A DNA stretch of 64,000 bases from Lumnitzera littorea (lineage: Eukaryota; Streptophyta; Magnoliopsida; Myrtales; Combretaceae). How positions within the stretch are numbered: position 1 is the stretch's first letter; the number at the start of each line of letters is the position of its first letter. The notes under the pieces were generated by a model, which had not been told where the DNA came from, did no database searches, and saw nothing but the letters and a program-made list of their open reading frames with translations. The stretch spans positions 14,989,330 to 15,053,329 of the forward strand of contig JAMXBB010000002.1 of the NCBI GenBank assembly GCA_024138015.1, read 5' to 3'. Of this stretch, positions 36,216-47,422 are shown piece after piece. The translations under genes and the position numbers were made by a program.

Positions 36216-37104
36216 TTATTATTCTTTTATATTTACATGTGATTGTATTCATTTAAACTTATTTGAAAATTTTTAGTCATTATCTAAAAAAAGTTTTAAT
36301 TTTAATTAGCAATCAACACAATTCCACCTCCTCGATTGCTTAAGAGGGACCAATAATTTGATTAAATAAAAATTTATGGTCACCATCAATTACATCAATT
36401 TTGCTTTAAACTTCACCTTTTTCTTTTTCTTTTTTTTTTTTTCATGATGTGGCATGAAAAATATAAATATACTATATATGGTAACTTTAATGATTAGATT
36501 AAAAGATTATCAGATTAGGCAATACTCAAAAGAAGTTGACCGTTGAGATTTATAACTTTAGGATTCTATTGCAAAATCATGAAAAAAGTGGATAAAGTAC
36601 CACACTTTTTTCTTTTTTTTTTTTTTTTTGCATACATTAAACATTGCGGAAAAGATTAGAATTTTCTTTTGGATTTTTACTAAATTTTCTTGTCAATATT
36701 GCTGTAATGAATATTTTCTTAAATATTCATTTTGTGAACTTTAGTATGTTTGTTTTCAATCCATTAACCAAAGGAGTTCGGAAGTGAAGTAAGCTCCCTC
36801 TTTTCTCTAGACTTATGCCCGAAGATGAGTGAAAAGGTAAAGAATTGAAATGGGTAGTAGTTTATTATCTTTATTTTTTACTTGAAATTATCCTCTTGTC
36901 TAGCCTTTTTATGGATATTAAAATAAAAATAATTTAAAACTAGATATGAATCATATATACAACAAATTCAGATAATATATAATCATGAAAAAGGCAAAAG
37001 GCCCTTTGTATGAGAAATAATCTAACACGTAGTAATTGATCTTTTGATGTCTTATTACATGTGGTAGAAGCTAATACATATTTACATGGAAACATGTTAA
37101 TATG
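36216..37104. other. 3' flank of the terpene synthase
   Basis: AT-rich with poly-T runs (36,428-36,441 and 36,609-36,630). It should contain the 3' untranslated region of the minus-strand gene that stops at 37,105. No clear polyadenylation signal was singled out. Confidence 0.35.
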
Positions 37105-37425
37105 TTATATCATTCTACTTAATGGTATATTTTCAAGAGAGATAGGCTTGAGTATTAATGATTGAATCCGATTTTTTGATATAGAATCAGGCGCTCCATG
37201 CGAATCTCCACGCTGGTATGTATAATGTGAAATCCGAGCAAGATTGAAAGCTATTTGTATATAACACATTGTAAATTCTGAGTCATCCACTTGATACCTA
37301 TTTAGCTTTTTCCAAGTCCCATCTAATAATTCCTTAATTTTCTCTCGAGCAGCTTTCTCTGATACTCCTTTTTCCTTCATGTAGCATGATATTGAATTCG
37401 CTGTTTCGCCCCTCTCTATCTCAGC
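37105..37425 (-). CDS. TPS: TPS exon 7
   Basis: 321 nt including the stop taa (37,107-37,105), residues 494-599. The opening AEIERGE completes the NSE/DTE motif (E495). It continues with SISCYMKEKG, FNLARISHYTYQRGDSHG and the C-terminal tail. Acceptor gacag|gctgag. Confidence 0.93.
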   Translation of the reverse strand, partial: AEIERGETANSISCYMKEKGVSEKAAREKIKELLDGTWKKLNRYQVDDSEFTMCYIQIAFNLARISHYTYQRGDSHGAPDSISKNRIQSLILKPISLENIPLSRMI

Positions 37426-40400
37426 CTGTCAATGATCAGAATATATTGTTAGGAATCTAATTAAGTTGTTAGAACTCAAATTATTAATCAAGCATGTACC
37501 GACGAAGTAGCTAAGTCGTTGCATAGGCGAAAAATAGTGGAAGGCCAACGGAGGAGATCATGGTAATTCTCTAGTGATTTTAGAGTGCCTTCATTGATGC
37601 TTTGACTTGACAAAACGTATGCATGAATTAATTGGAGAGGCCCCGATGATGAAATCCATCCATTGTTCATGTAATCCTCAAAAGTTGGAGTCATCTTCTT
37701 ATCACTCCACTTGGCTTCTTGAAGAAAGGATTTGCATAAATCAGCCCACTAAATAGCCAAAAAATTAATTAAAAAAAAAGTAAGTGATATATTTACTCAT
37801 TTACAAAGCATAACAATAAAAAACTTAATGACTCACTAGTAACATATACGAGTACAGCTCTTAGAAATGTTCTTTTAATTAATGGTACATAAGAGTATTA
37901 TAATTAATAAAGAAGTCAAGAAAAGATACATTACCGCCTTTCTTAAGTATGGTATGATATTTACTCCTTTTTCCTTAAGAATATCATATGCCAATTCATT
38001 AATGCTATTATAAAGAGCAAGGAAACACAGCTTCATGTAGTTTGGAAGATTTTGCACTGCAGAAACATCCCATCTGGTGAAACACATCAATATAAGGATA
38101 TATTTAAAAATATAATATAAATAGCAAGAGTAAAAAAATTGTTAGTAAAATGGAACCATATAGAGACGGACCTTTGAATAGCATCTGCAAACAATTCCAA
38201 TTCATCCATTGTACCATAAACATCGTAGATATCGTCAATAATGGTTATAAAACTGGTTACTTTGGTAAGAACCCTACGACAATTACTTAAGTGAGGATCA
38301 CTAGTTAGACCAACCGTCCAGATGAAGCATTCCATTAGTCTATCTCTAGCAAAGTCTAATTTTCTTGCCAGGCCAATGGAATTCCACCACCTACAAACAA
38401 TTGTCAAATATTTAAATCGAGAAACATAATTATCCACGAGCTCTTATAAAAATAGATCCCGTTAATAAATATCTAAAACACCTCTAATTTACCTTGACAT
38501 CTCTTGCAAATCATCTCGGTGGAATGACTGCACCATGTTAAAATCCGAAATTGCAAGTTTGAGTAGGCTCAGATTCGATTCTTTATTTTCACTATAAGCT
38601 TCAATGTACCACCGAGCTTCATACCACAACATTCTACGGTGTCGAGGGAGATCAAGTTCATGGTGCACCAGTTTTTCAAGGTCTTTGTCGACATCTTGCC
38701 CAAGTGCTTTTAAATGTTTAGCGGCAGTTGATTTGGCTTTGTGTAATATATCTTCTCCATCAAAAGCGAAATGAGAAGCTTCATATAGACTAAGCATCCC
38801 CCTAGTGCCATGATGGAGAATCTCCCAAAAGTTTCCCTCGTGGTCCAGAAAGCATTTGAAAACATCTATATTTTGAGCAAATGATAGCATGAAATAATTA
38901 AATACCAAATAGAACCTCTTCTTCGTACCAGTAGGGGAACAATGCTCATACTATACAGGTTGAAATAATCCAAAATTTCATTTAATATCCGATTTTAATC
39001 AAATTTTAAAAACCAAGGGCACTTTCATGATTTCCCATGGTAGTTACCCCGTCCAAAATTTCCAAATACCATTTCCTCTCTTCCCTTTTATTCTTATAAA
39101 TTCTCCTTTTCAAGAAAAATAACGACTTCCTTCTCTTCCATTTCCAAATATCTTAAGGCGATTCTTTTCTCCTCTCAGAAATCTCTCTCTTAATTCTTTT
39201 CTCTATTATTGTTAACAACAATCTCTAAAAACTTTCATCAATTACAGATTAACTTCTTGTTAGTGGACTTTCAATCAATACTGTCTTTAAGAATTGGCGT
39301 AGCTGGGTAAGGACTTGATATTTCTTCCTCGTTTGCATTTAAATCATGCGTAATTACTGACTTGGAAGTGCTTTGGATTGAAGATCTAGTGTTGCTTTAG
39401 GACATTAGTGTTAAGAGTACATAACTCAATCTGCAACCAAGGAATCAAGTAAGTCTCTTAGTGTTCTCTTTTTCTTCTTTAAGAAAAATCTGAGAACTTG
39501 TAGCTTAAAAAGGGTTTTGGTTGACAATGTGTCAAAGAGGATTTGTGCATCTATATTTGTTAGCAAAAGAGGGCGTTAGAATCATTTGATAAGTGGGAGT
39601 GCATTTTTGTTTTGTTTTTGTACTTAAACTACAAATTCTATAGTTTTTGTAAAAAGGTCTACACCATTTTCAAAAGGCTCAAAGCATTTTCAATTATACA
39701 ATTCTAATCAACCCATATTTTATCAAAAGATTTAGACATTTTTATAGAGGTCTAGAGCAGTCGAAAGCCCTCAATGAACTTCTCTACTCAAAATAACTTG
39801 GACCTTTTTATAAAAGGTCCAAAACATCCCTTGTTGAAAGCATTTGTTGTGTTTCTTCTTTGAAATCATTCCAACTTTTCTTGCGTTATTTGAACCTTTT
39901 CTTTGAAACCACTACATTTGTTTAAAACTTATTAAATCGATTCTAAATTCTCATACACTTATTATAATGAGTTGTTTACACTTGTTCATCTTCCAAATAT
40001 CTACCATGAAATTCTTTTTCTTTAGCTATGCTAGTACTACCAATGAAATTTAACAAACGAGTAAATTATGAACTAATCAAAGAAGGTATTTTCAAAAGGG
40101 TCAACAAGTTCAAAGAAGACAATAGCTAGGCTCCTAGGAAAGATGGAAACTAAACACTAACAAAACTTAATGATTTATTTATTTTAATTACTTAATGAGA
40201 ATATTTATAACCTTAACTTCAATTACTAAGTATTAAGAAACTTAGCTAATTGTTGATGATCAATATTTAGGTATGTAGTTATATGGATGTTTGCTTCTAT
40301 GGATTAGGCTAGCCATATTAATGAACTTATGGCTCGTGCTTAACTAAGACCAAGAGATAAGGTTTCCAATGATTGGCTAGGCAACTACCAATTAGTAAGT

Positions 40401-40659
40401 TGTGGTGTCCTAAGTGGATTAGTATACTAAAAAGACGTGGTAGATTAGGCACCAACAAGGTTGATTGGTTGTTGATCAAGGTTACAATCGAGGTACAACT
40501 AAGATATTGGAAGGATGCTATAGTCAAGTCACACAAATGTTAAGGTATGGATGTATGGATAGCTATTGTTGAACCTTATCCTAATGGCTAGCCCAATACT
40601 AAGTTTAGGATGATGCAACTACTCGATTTTGAGAGTAGTCAAAATAAATACTCGATGTG

Positions 40660-40698
<39 letters not shown>

Positions 40699-43600
40699 TA
40701 TGCACACCAGTGTTTAGGATCATGAGCTATTCAAAGTCTTAGGAGTCAACATCTTATTGCATTAAGCCACCAAAAATTAAAGATAATAACTGGTTAACAT
40801 ATTGCATGTGAGTGCTACATATTGGACTTAGTCTCATTTCTTTGTCTATTTTTAGATGCAAGTGATGAGTATGACTATAGTTTCTATGAAGATGAATAAG
40901 CTGATGCATACATGACCATGGGGAGGATATAAGTTATGACTTTTACTATAGAGACAAGTGATTTGTTAATTGTGGTGTCTTTTGCGCAATATTGCAAACC
41001 TCTTATTTGTGTTAGTGGATATAGTTGCTTTTAGGCATGACCCTATGTTTACTTATGATGATGTTTACCTCTACTAGATGTTGTGGCCTCATTTGAACCA
41101 CTTGTGGTGATGTTGTATTAGTATGATTGATGACTCTATTATATTATTGTGGTTTCCATGCATTTATTGTGGATATTAGCAGGTTTTATGTCTTAGCATG
41201 TTTATATTAATTATAGATATGTGGCAATTTATCATGTCACTTGTGAATTGTTACATGGTTATGAAAGTGTTAGCTACATAACTACGTATTAGAATAGAAG
41301 ATTTGATACGTCATTGCTTTATTGTAATCAATTTAATGTTACATATGAATGTTAATGTTTATCCGTATCTTATCTTATAAATATAGATTTCAAAATTTGT
41401 TTACTTGTAACTTACCTAGTGGAACCTATATATTTTTTTCATTTACTTTATCTTCTTTCAAAATATTGTACAAACATATAATCAATATCAAACGTGTAAC
41501 TGTACTAATTGATCAAATAGTAATAATTTGAAAATTTTTATATTTGCAATACATTAGTTATAACGATATGAAACTTTGGTAGATAAAATAAAAAATATTC
41601 CTGTAATCGAAAACATTTAATTGTTAGTTGAGTCATATTAAATTATTATTTTTATCTTTGGTTTTCAAATCATCAAAATAAAATTTTTATTAAATCATAA
41701 AATTATTATACACTTAATACAAAAACCATGAGCTAAGTAACTCTAATAAAATATATTGAGCTTGAGTGATAAACTAAAAAATGAAATATTCTTAATACCT
41801 TACTAAACCTTAAAATTTGTACCTTATATACTTTAGATAGGTTCTAAGGTGAGTGTAAGGTATATTGACGTTATATTTATATCTTGCTCTATAGGAATAG
41901 ATTTTAAAAAATTATTACCTAAAACCTACTTTGTGACTTTTTTTACCTATCCTATGAAATGACACAAATTTTTTAGCTTTTAGGTTTCAATAGAATGTAG
42001 AAAATTACTGTGATTCTCACAAAACCATTATTTCTATTAATCCTTTTTAACGAATCAGTATGTTCATTTCATATTTACCATTGTCCTATTTTGGCATTAC
42101 TGTTTAAAATTCGCAGCAAGACTATGTAAACATTTATGCACTTATGTTCATGCTCATCTTATATCTTATTTTTAGAAAAAGTACAATAGATTTATCTTTA
42201 TAATGTAGACATTAAGTACATATTCAAATTTCAAAAAAAAAAAAAAAAAAGATAAAACAAAGCATATAAGACAAGCACATCCTCAAAAGTTAAAAGATAC
42301 CTAGTATAGTATTGGAAAAAAAAATTTATATAAACAATTTATTAAAACTATTTGTTAAGAATAGTGAATTCAACAATCCATGACGTACATGTACTATGAG
42401 CCATCACTAAAACCCAAAATCATCGTTACTTATGGTTTTTTTAGTGAAGTTTTAGTGATGGTCTGAAGTTATGTACGTATTCTTAAAAGCCAGGAGGAGG
42501 GAATCTACCAACACTTGATTAATGGTTTTATAGGAAACGAAAACATAAGTAGAGAAATGAGATTAATGGTTGGATGAAAAATAACTTAGAGAAACTTGAA
42601 CAGAAATTAAAACAACCTTGAGAGACCTCAAAACCATGTTGTCTAAGGAGCCGGAAGCTGAGGGCAGTGGCATATAGCGTTTGGTCACCATTCTCATTGT
42701 ATGCTGCTTCTGATACATACTTGTAAAGAGCATTTTTTATGTCTTCCTTGAAGCGATAGCCTAAACCCAACCTCCGGACCCCGTCGATCAATGCAAGTGT
42801 GGAGATGCGATTTGCACTATCAACATGGTTTATGGCATTTCTCACGTTTTCCTCCAGTAACTCTACCTTGTCTTTGTGCCATGCTTCATCCTATAAATTA
42901 CCACTTCACAACATCAATTAACATCAAAATAAGGTAACATTAAAACATTTTAAAGTACGTGTTTTCTTTTTCCTTTTCAATACACGCGTCAATTGCTATG
43001 TGATGATCCTAATGAAGCCATCTGTTGCACTCTGCTTATAAGTTGTTAGCAAAAAGATTTGAATTTCATCAATTTCCTTACATGTTTAAGTGATAAAAAT
43101 TGGAAAGGATTCATTTTGGAGCACTATCATTTAGCTCCTACTTTTCCTTCTTATCTCTCTCTTTATATTTCAATGATAGATAGTACTCTTTCCTCCTTAT
43201 TTAGTATACCAGGTATATCATTATTATTTTTTTTTTTTCAACTATATTATAACTTAGAGAATGATATTAATATTCATATTACTAAATTACAACGATTTTA
43301 ATCAAGTATATTTTTTAAATTTAGAGAAGGAGTTTAATATTCATATCACTAAATCACAATGGTTTTAATCAAGTATATCTTTATTCGGTTGTTAATACTT
43401 TTGTAATCAAGAGATATCTCAACCTTAAAAACTACAAAGCTAATGCCACATACGTTTGTTTGGTCGATATAACAAGGCAAATGAAAGTTCCGAAATATGT
43501 AACTTTTTTAATATAGATGAACCTGTGAATCTTGAGATTCCATGTATACAACGAAGGAAGACATGAAAGTTCAGATCAAGAACAGAGTGTTATGTATTCT

Positions 43601-45093
43601 AATATCCGTATCGTCTTTTACAATGAGTGAAGATGGTATTTATATCAGGCGATAAAAACACAACTGTGTAATAACTAACTAGCAAGCTGACTTATACACA
43701 AAACGACTCACTTCTGCCACATAAAACGACAACTGCTAAATAAATACAACTATTCAGCTAATATTTACATAATATTCACGGAACCAAGTGTTTATATGAA
43801 CTATAAGAATATAAAGTCATGGGTGTTTGTGTTTCTTAAAAAAATGGATCTCTTTGAAAGTGGGACCAATTGAAGTGGGGGATGCAAAGAATTACTGGTA
43901 GTTGTAATTTTCCATGCCATACGCATGGAAATCATGGCGTCAACGACCACCTTGAATCTATCCGCAATATTATACATGTTTCAAAGGCTTACATCGTATC
44001 ATTTCTATATCCATTATATGTGATCCAAGTGAGAGATGGTTAAGAGTTCAAATATTTCAAATAGCTACACCTCTCAACTTATTTAATTTAGGTTAAATTG
44101 CAAAGGCAGTGTTTTCGTTTTTGCTTCACATGTGCTTAGCCTTCAATTTTTTAACTTGAGCCTTTAGACTTCTAATTTTTGGTAAAAAGCGTGCTTTTGA
44201 ACTATTTTTTTTTTTTCATTATTTTTTCATTGGATAAAATAATAAAAAGTAGCACTATTTAAAAAAAAACATTGTAAAATCAAGAGTAAAATTGTTATAT
44301 ATGAGTCTAAAAAGTACTTTCTAACTTTTTTTTTTAAATAAAAGTTGACTTTATAGATAAGAGAGATAAATTCGCATAGAAGAAGTGTAAAATCAACTTA
44401 GAATTTCACAAACTTGCATGTTCCGTATTATTTTAAATTATTCGATATAGCTCGCAATTTAGAAATTGTTCATTATACTGTCTAACTTATGACCTTCAAA
44501 TAGATAGTATTTATTAATAATCTAATGACGTGAGGATTCAGATAAAACTTGTCGTGTCATGAAACTATTAATGAGAGGAACTATTATACAAGTTTTTAAA
44601 AACTACGTGGCAACTGTTTGCACACTTTTAAGGGCATATTTACAATCATCAAACTTAGACACAACAATAGAAAGTATGGAAGTATAATATTTTTTTTTTT
44701 CAATTATAAATCATGTATTACAATTTGAGAAGAAGAATTCTAATTTGGTTTATTATTGAGGGATATCGATATTTATATCAGTAAACTACAAATATATTTA
44801 CTGAACCGTAATTTTTCAAGAGCATTAGCTAATAAATCCTTAAATAATGCCAGTTTAAGGGCAATTACCTCATCAATCTTTATGGACTGTAAGAAATCGT
44901 AACTCCAAACAGTTGGCTGATAATTGACTGAGCGTCTTTGGTGTGATTCATCAAGGACTTGGCTATCCTTTGAGCACCGAACTGCAAATTTGACGCTCTG
45001 GTTTGGTCTCGAAGATGGATTTCTGAGTACAGTACTTTTCTTTGGTACTGCAAGTGGACACGAAAGGTCCATGAAGATTGGCTTAATTGCCAT
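37105..45093 (-). CDS. TPS: Terpene synthase, TPS-b type (likely plastid monoterpene synthase)
   Basis: Seven exons on the minus strand: 45093-44869, 42890-42617, 38865-38493, 38390-38172, 38073-37935, 37748-37500 and 37425-37105. They join to 1,800 nt, 599 aa with no stop, and every intron is GT...AG. Exon lengths 219, 139 and 249 for exons 4-6 are the classic values of this family. The enzyme should ionise a prenyl diphosphate, probably geranyl diphosphate, in plastids. Seen: N-terminal extension with little acidic charge up to residue 40 (transit-peptide-like), RRx8W at R53-W63 (marks TPS-b), RxR at R306/R308, DDIYD at 343-347 (Mg2+ binding) and NDLATSSAE at 487-495 (second metal site). 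The start at 45,093 was chosen because it lies about 75 bp below a TATA box and gives the usual length; the frame is open further upstream but reads as leader. The product cannot be predicted from the motifs. Confidence 0.93.
37500..37748 (-). CDS. TPS: TPS exon 6
   Basis: 249 nt, residues 411-493: WADLCKSFLQEAKW, then TPTFEDYMNNGWISSSG, then the start of the NSE/DTE motif RLCNDLATSS. Acceptor tatttag|tgggc, donor tcgtcg|gtacat. Confidence 0.94.
37935..38073 (-). CDS. TPS: TPS exon 5
   Basis: 139 nt, residues 364-410: RWDVSAVQNLPNYMKLCFLA through PYLRKA. Acceptor caccag|atggg, donor aaggcg|gtaatg. Confidence 0.94.
38172..38390 (-). CDS. TPS: TPS exon 4 (DDxxD exon)
   Basis: 219 nt, residues 291-364. 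Carries WWN, the RxR motif (R306, R308) and the DDIYDVYGT metal-binding motif (343-351). Acceptor tttgtag|gtgg, donor caaag|gtccg. Confidence 0.95.
38493..38865 (-). CDS. TPS: TPS exon 3
   Basis: 373 nt, residues 167-290 and part of 291. Acceptor atatag|atgttt restores D167; donor tcaag|gtaaat. Contains GMLSLYEAS, LPRHRRMLWYEARWYIEAY and HRDDLQEMSR. The usual L..HWR block has RHRR here. Confidence 0.93.
38940..41250 (+). repeat. Probable LTR remnant in TPS intron 2
   Basis: Intron 2 (38,866-42,616) is 3.75 kb, far longer than introns 3-6 (74-186 bp). On the + strand, antisense to the gene, it holds 'aagggcactttcatgattt', a TATA-like cttataaattctcc (about 39,093) and a CT-rich leader. These resemble a Tekay-type LTR. 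Ends were not resolved and no target duplication was seen. Confidence 0.4.
40665..40692. repeat. (CA)n microsatellite in TPS intron 2
   Basis: About 14 uninterrupted CA dinucleotides; likely polymorphic in length. Confidence 0.95.
42617..42890 (-). CDS. TPS: TPS exon 2
   Basis: 274 nt, residues 76-166 plus one base. Acceptor tttatag|gatgaa, donor caag|gttgtt. The helical N-terminal domain reads DEAWHKDKVELLEENVRN to LLRQHGFEVSQ, ending at the family's standard position. Confidence 0.92.
43268..43380. repeat. 68-bp direct repeat in TPS intron 1
   Basis: The block ttaatattcatattacta to 'aatcaagtatat' near 43,268 recurs near 43,336 with a few substitutions. A weaker relative lies near 44,762. 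Confidence 0.6.
43515..43790 (-). repeat. Possible Copia solo LTR in TPS intron 1
   Basis: Read on the minus strand, 'gcctgatataaatacc' forms a TATA box, followed by 'ttcactcattgtaaaag' and 'atacataacactctgttctt', a short R/U5-like end typical of small Copia LTRs. Boundaries are uncertain. Confidence 0.4.
44869..45093 (-). CDS. TPS: TPS exon 1
   Basis: Codes residues 1-75: start MAIKPIFMDL, a transit-peptide-like region and the RRx8W motif (RRSVNYQPTVW, 53-63). Donor gag|gtaatt, phase 0. Confidence 0.9.
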
Positions 45094-45166
45094 GAAATGG
45101 AGTATATATGACCAGTTTATATTTTCGAACAAACTTTCAATGGCAAAAGAAGCTGAACTTCTAGAC

Positions 45167-45177
45167 CTATATATAAG
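45167..45177 (-). promoter_or_regulatory. TATA box of the terpene synthase
   Basis: cttatatatag on the minus strand lies about 75 bp upstream of the chosen start codon, leaving a leader of roughly 40-50 nt. No other strong TATA box lies between it and the ATG. Confidence 0.65.
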
Positions 45178-46199
45178 CCAACTCCTCCGTGTCCGCCAAG
45201 GTTCTGCTCTTCTCCAGGATGTTCTGCATGTAGACAACATTTTTCCTTTTCCCTCTACCATGTTTGCACGTTACTTAGGTAATTAAAGCAACGGCAAAGA
45301 TTCTATTTACAATAAGAGAAACTTTAATAATATTAACATATTACATAAATTGATAAGTAATATATAAATATAAATAAAATTTTGATATATGAGAAAACAA
45401 TAGATACTTTTTTAAAAAGTATGTGCCTATATTATCATATATTTAAAAATTATTAATACTTATATATTATTTCTCAATCTACATAATATATTAATACCAT
45501 TAAATCTTTTTTTATTGAGAACACAATATTAGAAAAAAATATTTGTTAGAATATGCCCAATCTCAACCATCCTCAAATATTGAAGGGTAAGTTTCAAGAT
45601 GCATATCATGAGTGGAAAAATGTTAATAGACACTTTGATGATAACTCTCTAAATGCCAAGCAAAAGTTTCTATTATATATTTTCTAACTTTAAATTTCAG
45701 GTGTAAAGTTATAAAGATGCATACAATTTAAGTACCAAGTTTAGCATCTTGCTCCTAAACTTTTATGCATTTCTATGTACTGGCTTTATCATGAAATGTG
45801 CAATCGATCTTATAAAGGCAAACCCTTTCTTTGTTAGATTTATACCTAATGCTTTAATTTCACTCATTAATGAGACTCTTACAACAATAGATTTCAAGTT
45901 AGAACTTTTGAAATCTATTTTTACAAAATAAAAACATCATAAACCTAATAAGCAAAACTAAAACTAAAGCTGTGCAAGTGATTAACAGGTTAATTCGATC
46001 GAGCCTAAGAATTTGAATTCACTCGTTGATGCAATGTATGTGTGTTATTGCTTGCAATAGTTGAGCCTACGTACATCTTCAAGCTCATCAAAGATCATCC
46101 ATTAGTTGATTTACAAATGTTTACCTTCTTTTGACCTTATTAGACTAAGTAACGGCGTAGAAGGTCTAAGTACAATCTAAGAGCTAGTCCAATGGACCA
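45178..46199. other. TPS promoter region and AT-rich spacer
   Basis: This 1-kb segment separates the terpene synthase from the Copia element. No coding sequence was recognised. Apart from the TATA box, no regulatory motif is claimed. Confidence 0.4.
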
Positions 46200-46204
46200 G
46201 TCTA

Positions 46205-46463
46205 TATTAGAATATTTTAGGATCTGTAAATATCTATTAATTATGTAAAAAGTATATTTAGGATATTTGTTTTCTATATTTAGAAGGTATTAGAATATTT
46301 TAGAATCTGTAAATATCTGTCAATTGTGTAAAGAGTATATTTAGGATATTTGTTTTCTATGTTTAGAAGCTTAGTTAGTGCGTCTATGTTGTATATATAT
46401 TGGCCCTCTTTGGCCTGTGATATGAACAAAAATCACACAGAAATTTTCTTCTCAAAATTTATA
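46205..46463 (+). repeat. Copia 5' LTR (259 bp)
   Basis: Contains an 83-bp tandem duplication (starts 46,205 and 46,288), a TATA-like tgtatatatattgg (about 46,390) and ends aaaatttata. It matches 50,787-51,045. Confidence 0.95.
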
Positions 46464-46475
46464 TGGTATCAGAGA
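46464..46475 (+). other. Copia primer binding site (tRNA-Met type)
   Basis: tggtatcagaga follows directly after the 5' LTR and matches the complement of the initiator methionine tRNA 3' end. Confidence 0.9.
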
Positions 46476-46498
46476 TTGGTTAAAAAAAAAAAAACGCT

Positions 46499-47420
46499 AT
46501 GACTAGCGAGGGAAAGAAACTAGCCTCCCCTTACCTATTGATTTCGAGTGATAATCTCAGTAATATAATTACTCAGGTGCAATTAAAAGGAGACAATTAT
46601 GATGAATGGGCTCGAGCGATACGAATGTCGTTGAAGGCTAAGAAGAAATTCGGATTTATTGATGGAACGATTAATCAACCTGCTGATGATTCCACTGAAT
46701 TAGAGGATTGGTAGACTGTGAATTCAATGTTGGTTTCATGGATGCTCAATACAATCGAGCCAACACTGCGATCTACCATAACATATATGGAGATTGCAAA
46801 GGATTTATGAGAAGATATCAAAGAGCGATTCTCTATCGCTAATGGACCTCGTGTTCAGCAGATCAAGACAGAACTTGCCAACTGCAAACAGAGAGGTCTG
46901 TCGATTGTGACTTATTATGGGAAATTGAAACAACTCTGAGAAGAGCTTACGAATTATGAGCAAATTCCCATCTGCCGTTGTGGAAGATGCAATTGTAATA
47001 TTGCAGCTGAACTTGACAAGAAACGAGAAGAAGAGAGGCTTCATCAGTTTTTGATGGGGTTGGAAGATGCATTATATGGAGTAGTTCGTTCCAATATTTT
47101 GAGCACAGAACTATTGTCAAACTTGAATAAGGCATACTCGTTGGTGTGAAATGAAGAACGTGTTAGAAACATCTTACGAGGGAAGGAGGAATATGGAGAA
47201 ATTGTGAGTTTTGCAGTGCAGACCAATAGAGGAAGGCGAAAGTATAAAACAAAAGTGAAAGACAAATCTGCCATTTGCTCACGCTACAAATGAGAGTGAC
47301 ATGATTCTGAAACTTGTTTTCAGCTCATTGGATATCCGGAATGGTAGGGTAACCAACCCAAAGGGGCTGGACGTGGACAAGGGGGGCAGAGTGCAGGGTA
47401 TGGACAAAGTAATACGCCAA
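46499..47420 (+). pseudogene. Copia gag
   Basis: Reads MTSEGKKLASPYLLISSDNL, then QVQLKGDNYDEWARAIRMSL and KKKFGFIDGTINQP, then a stop in place of a Trp. It continues with MLNTIEPTLRSTI, IKERFSIANGPRVQQIKTEL, CKQRGLSIVTYYGKLKQL and FLMGLEDALYGVVRSNIL. These are the standard gag blocks of this Copia family (GDNYDEW, GLDD..Y). A degraded zinc knuckle (CSRYK*E*HDSETCFQLIGY) follows near 47,280. At least six stops are present. Confidence 0.9.
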
Positions 47421-47422
47421 AG

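Noticed and set aside
45094..45261. 56-codon upstream extension of TPS exon 1
   Set aside because: It would cover the TATA box and leader and reads as Arg/Ser-rich sequence unlike any terpene synthase. The ATG at 45,093 gives the normal length.
44924..45286. 120-codon plus-strand open frame
   Set aside because: It is the antisense shadow of TPS exon 1 and its leader.
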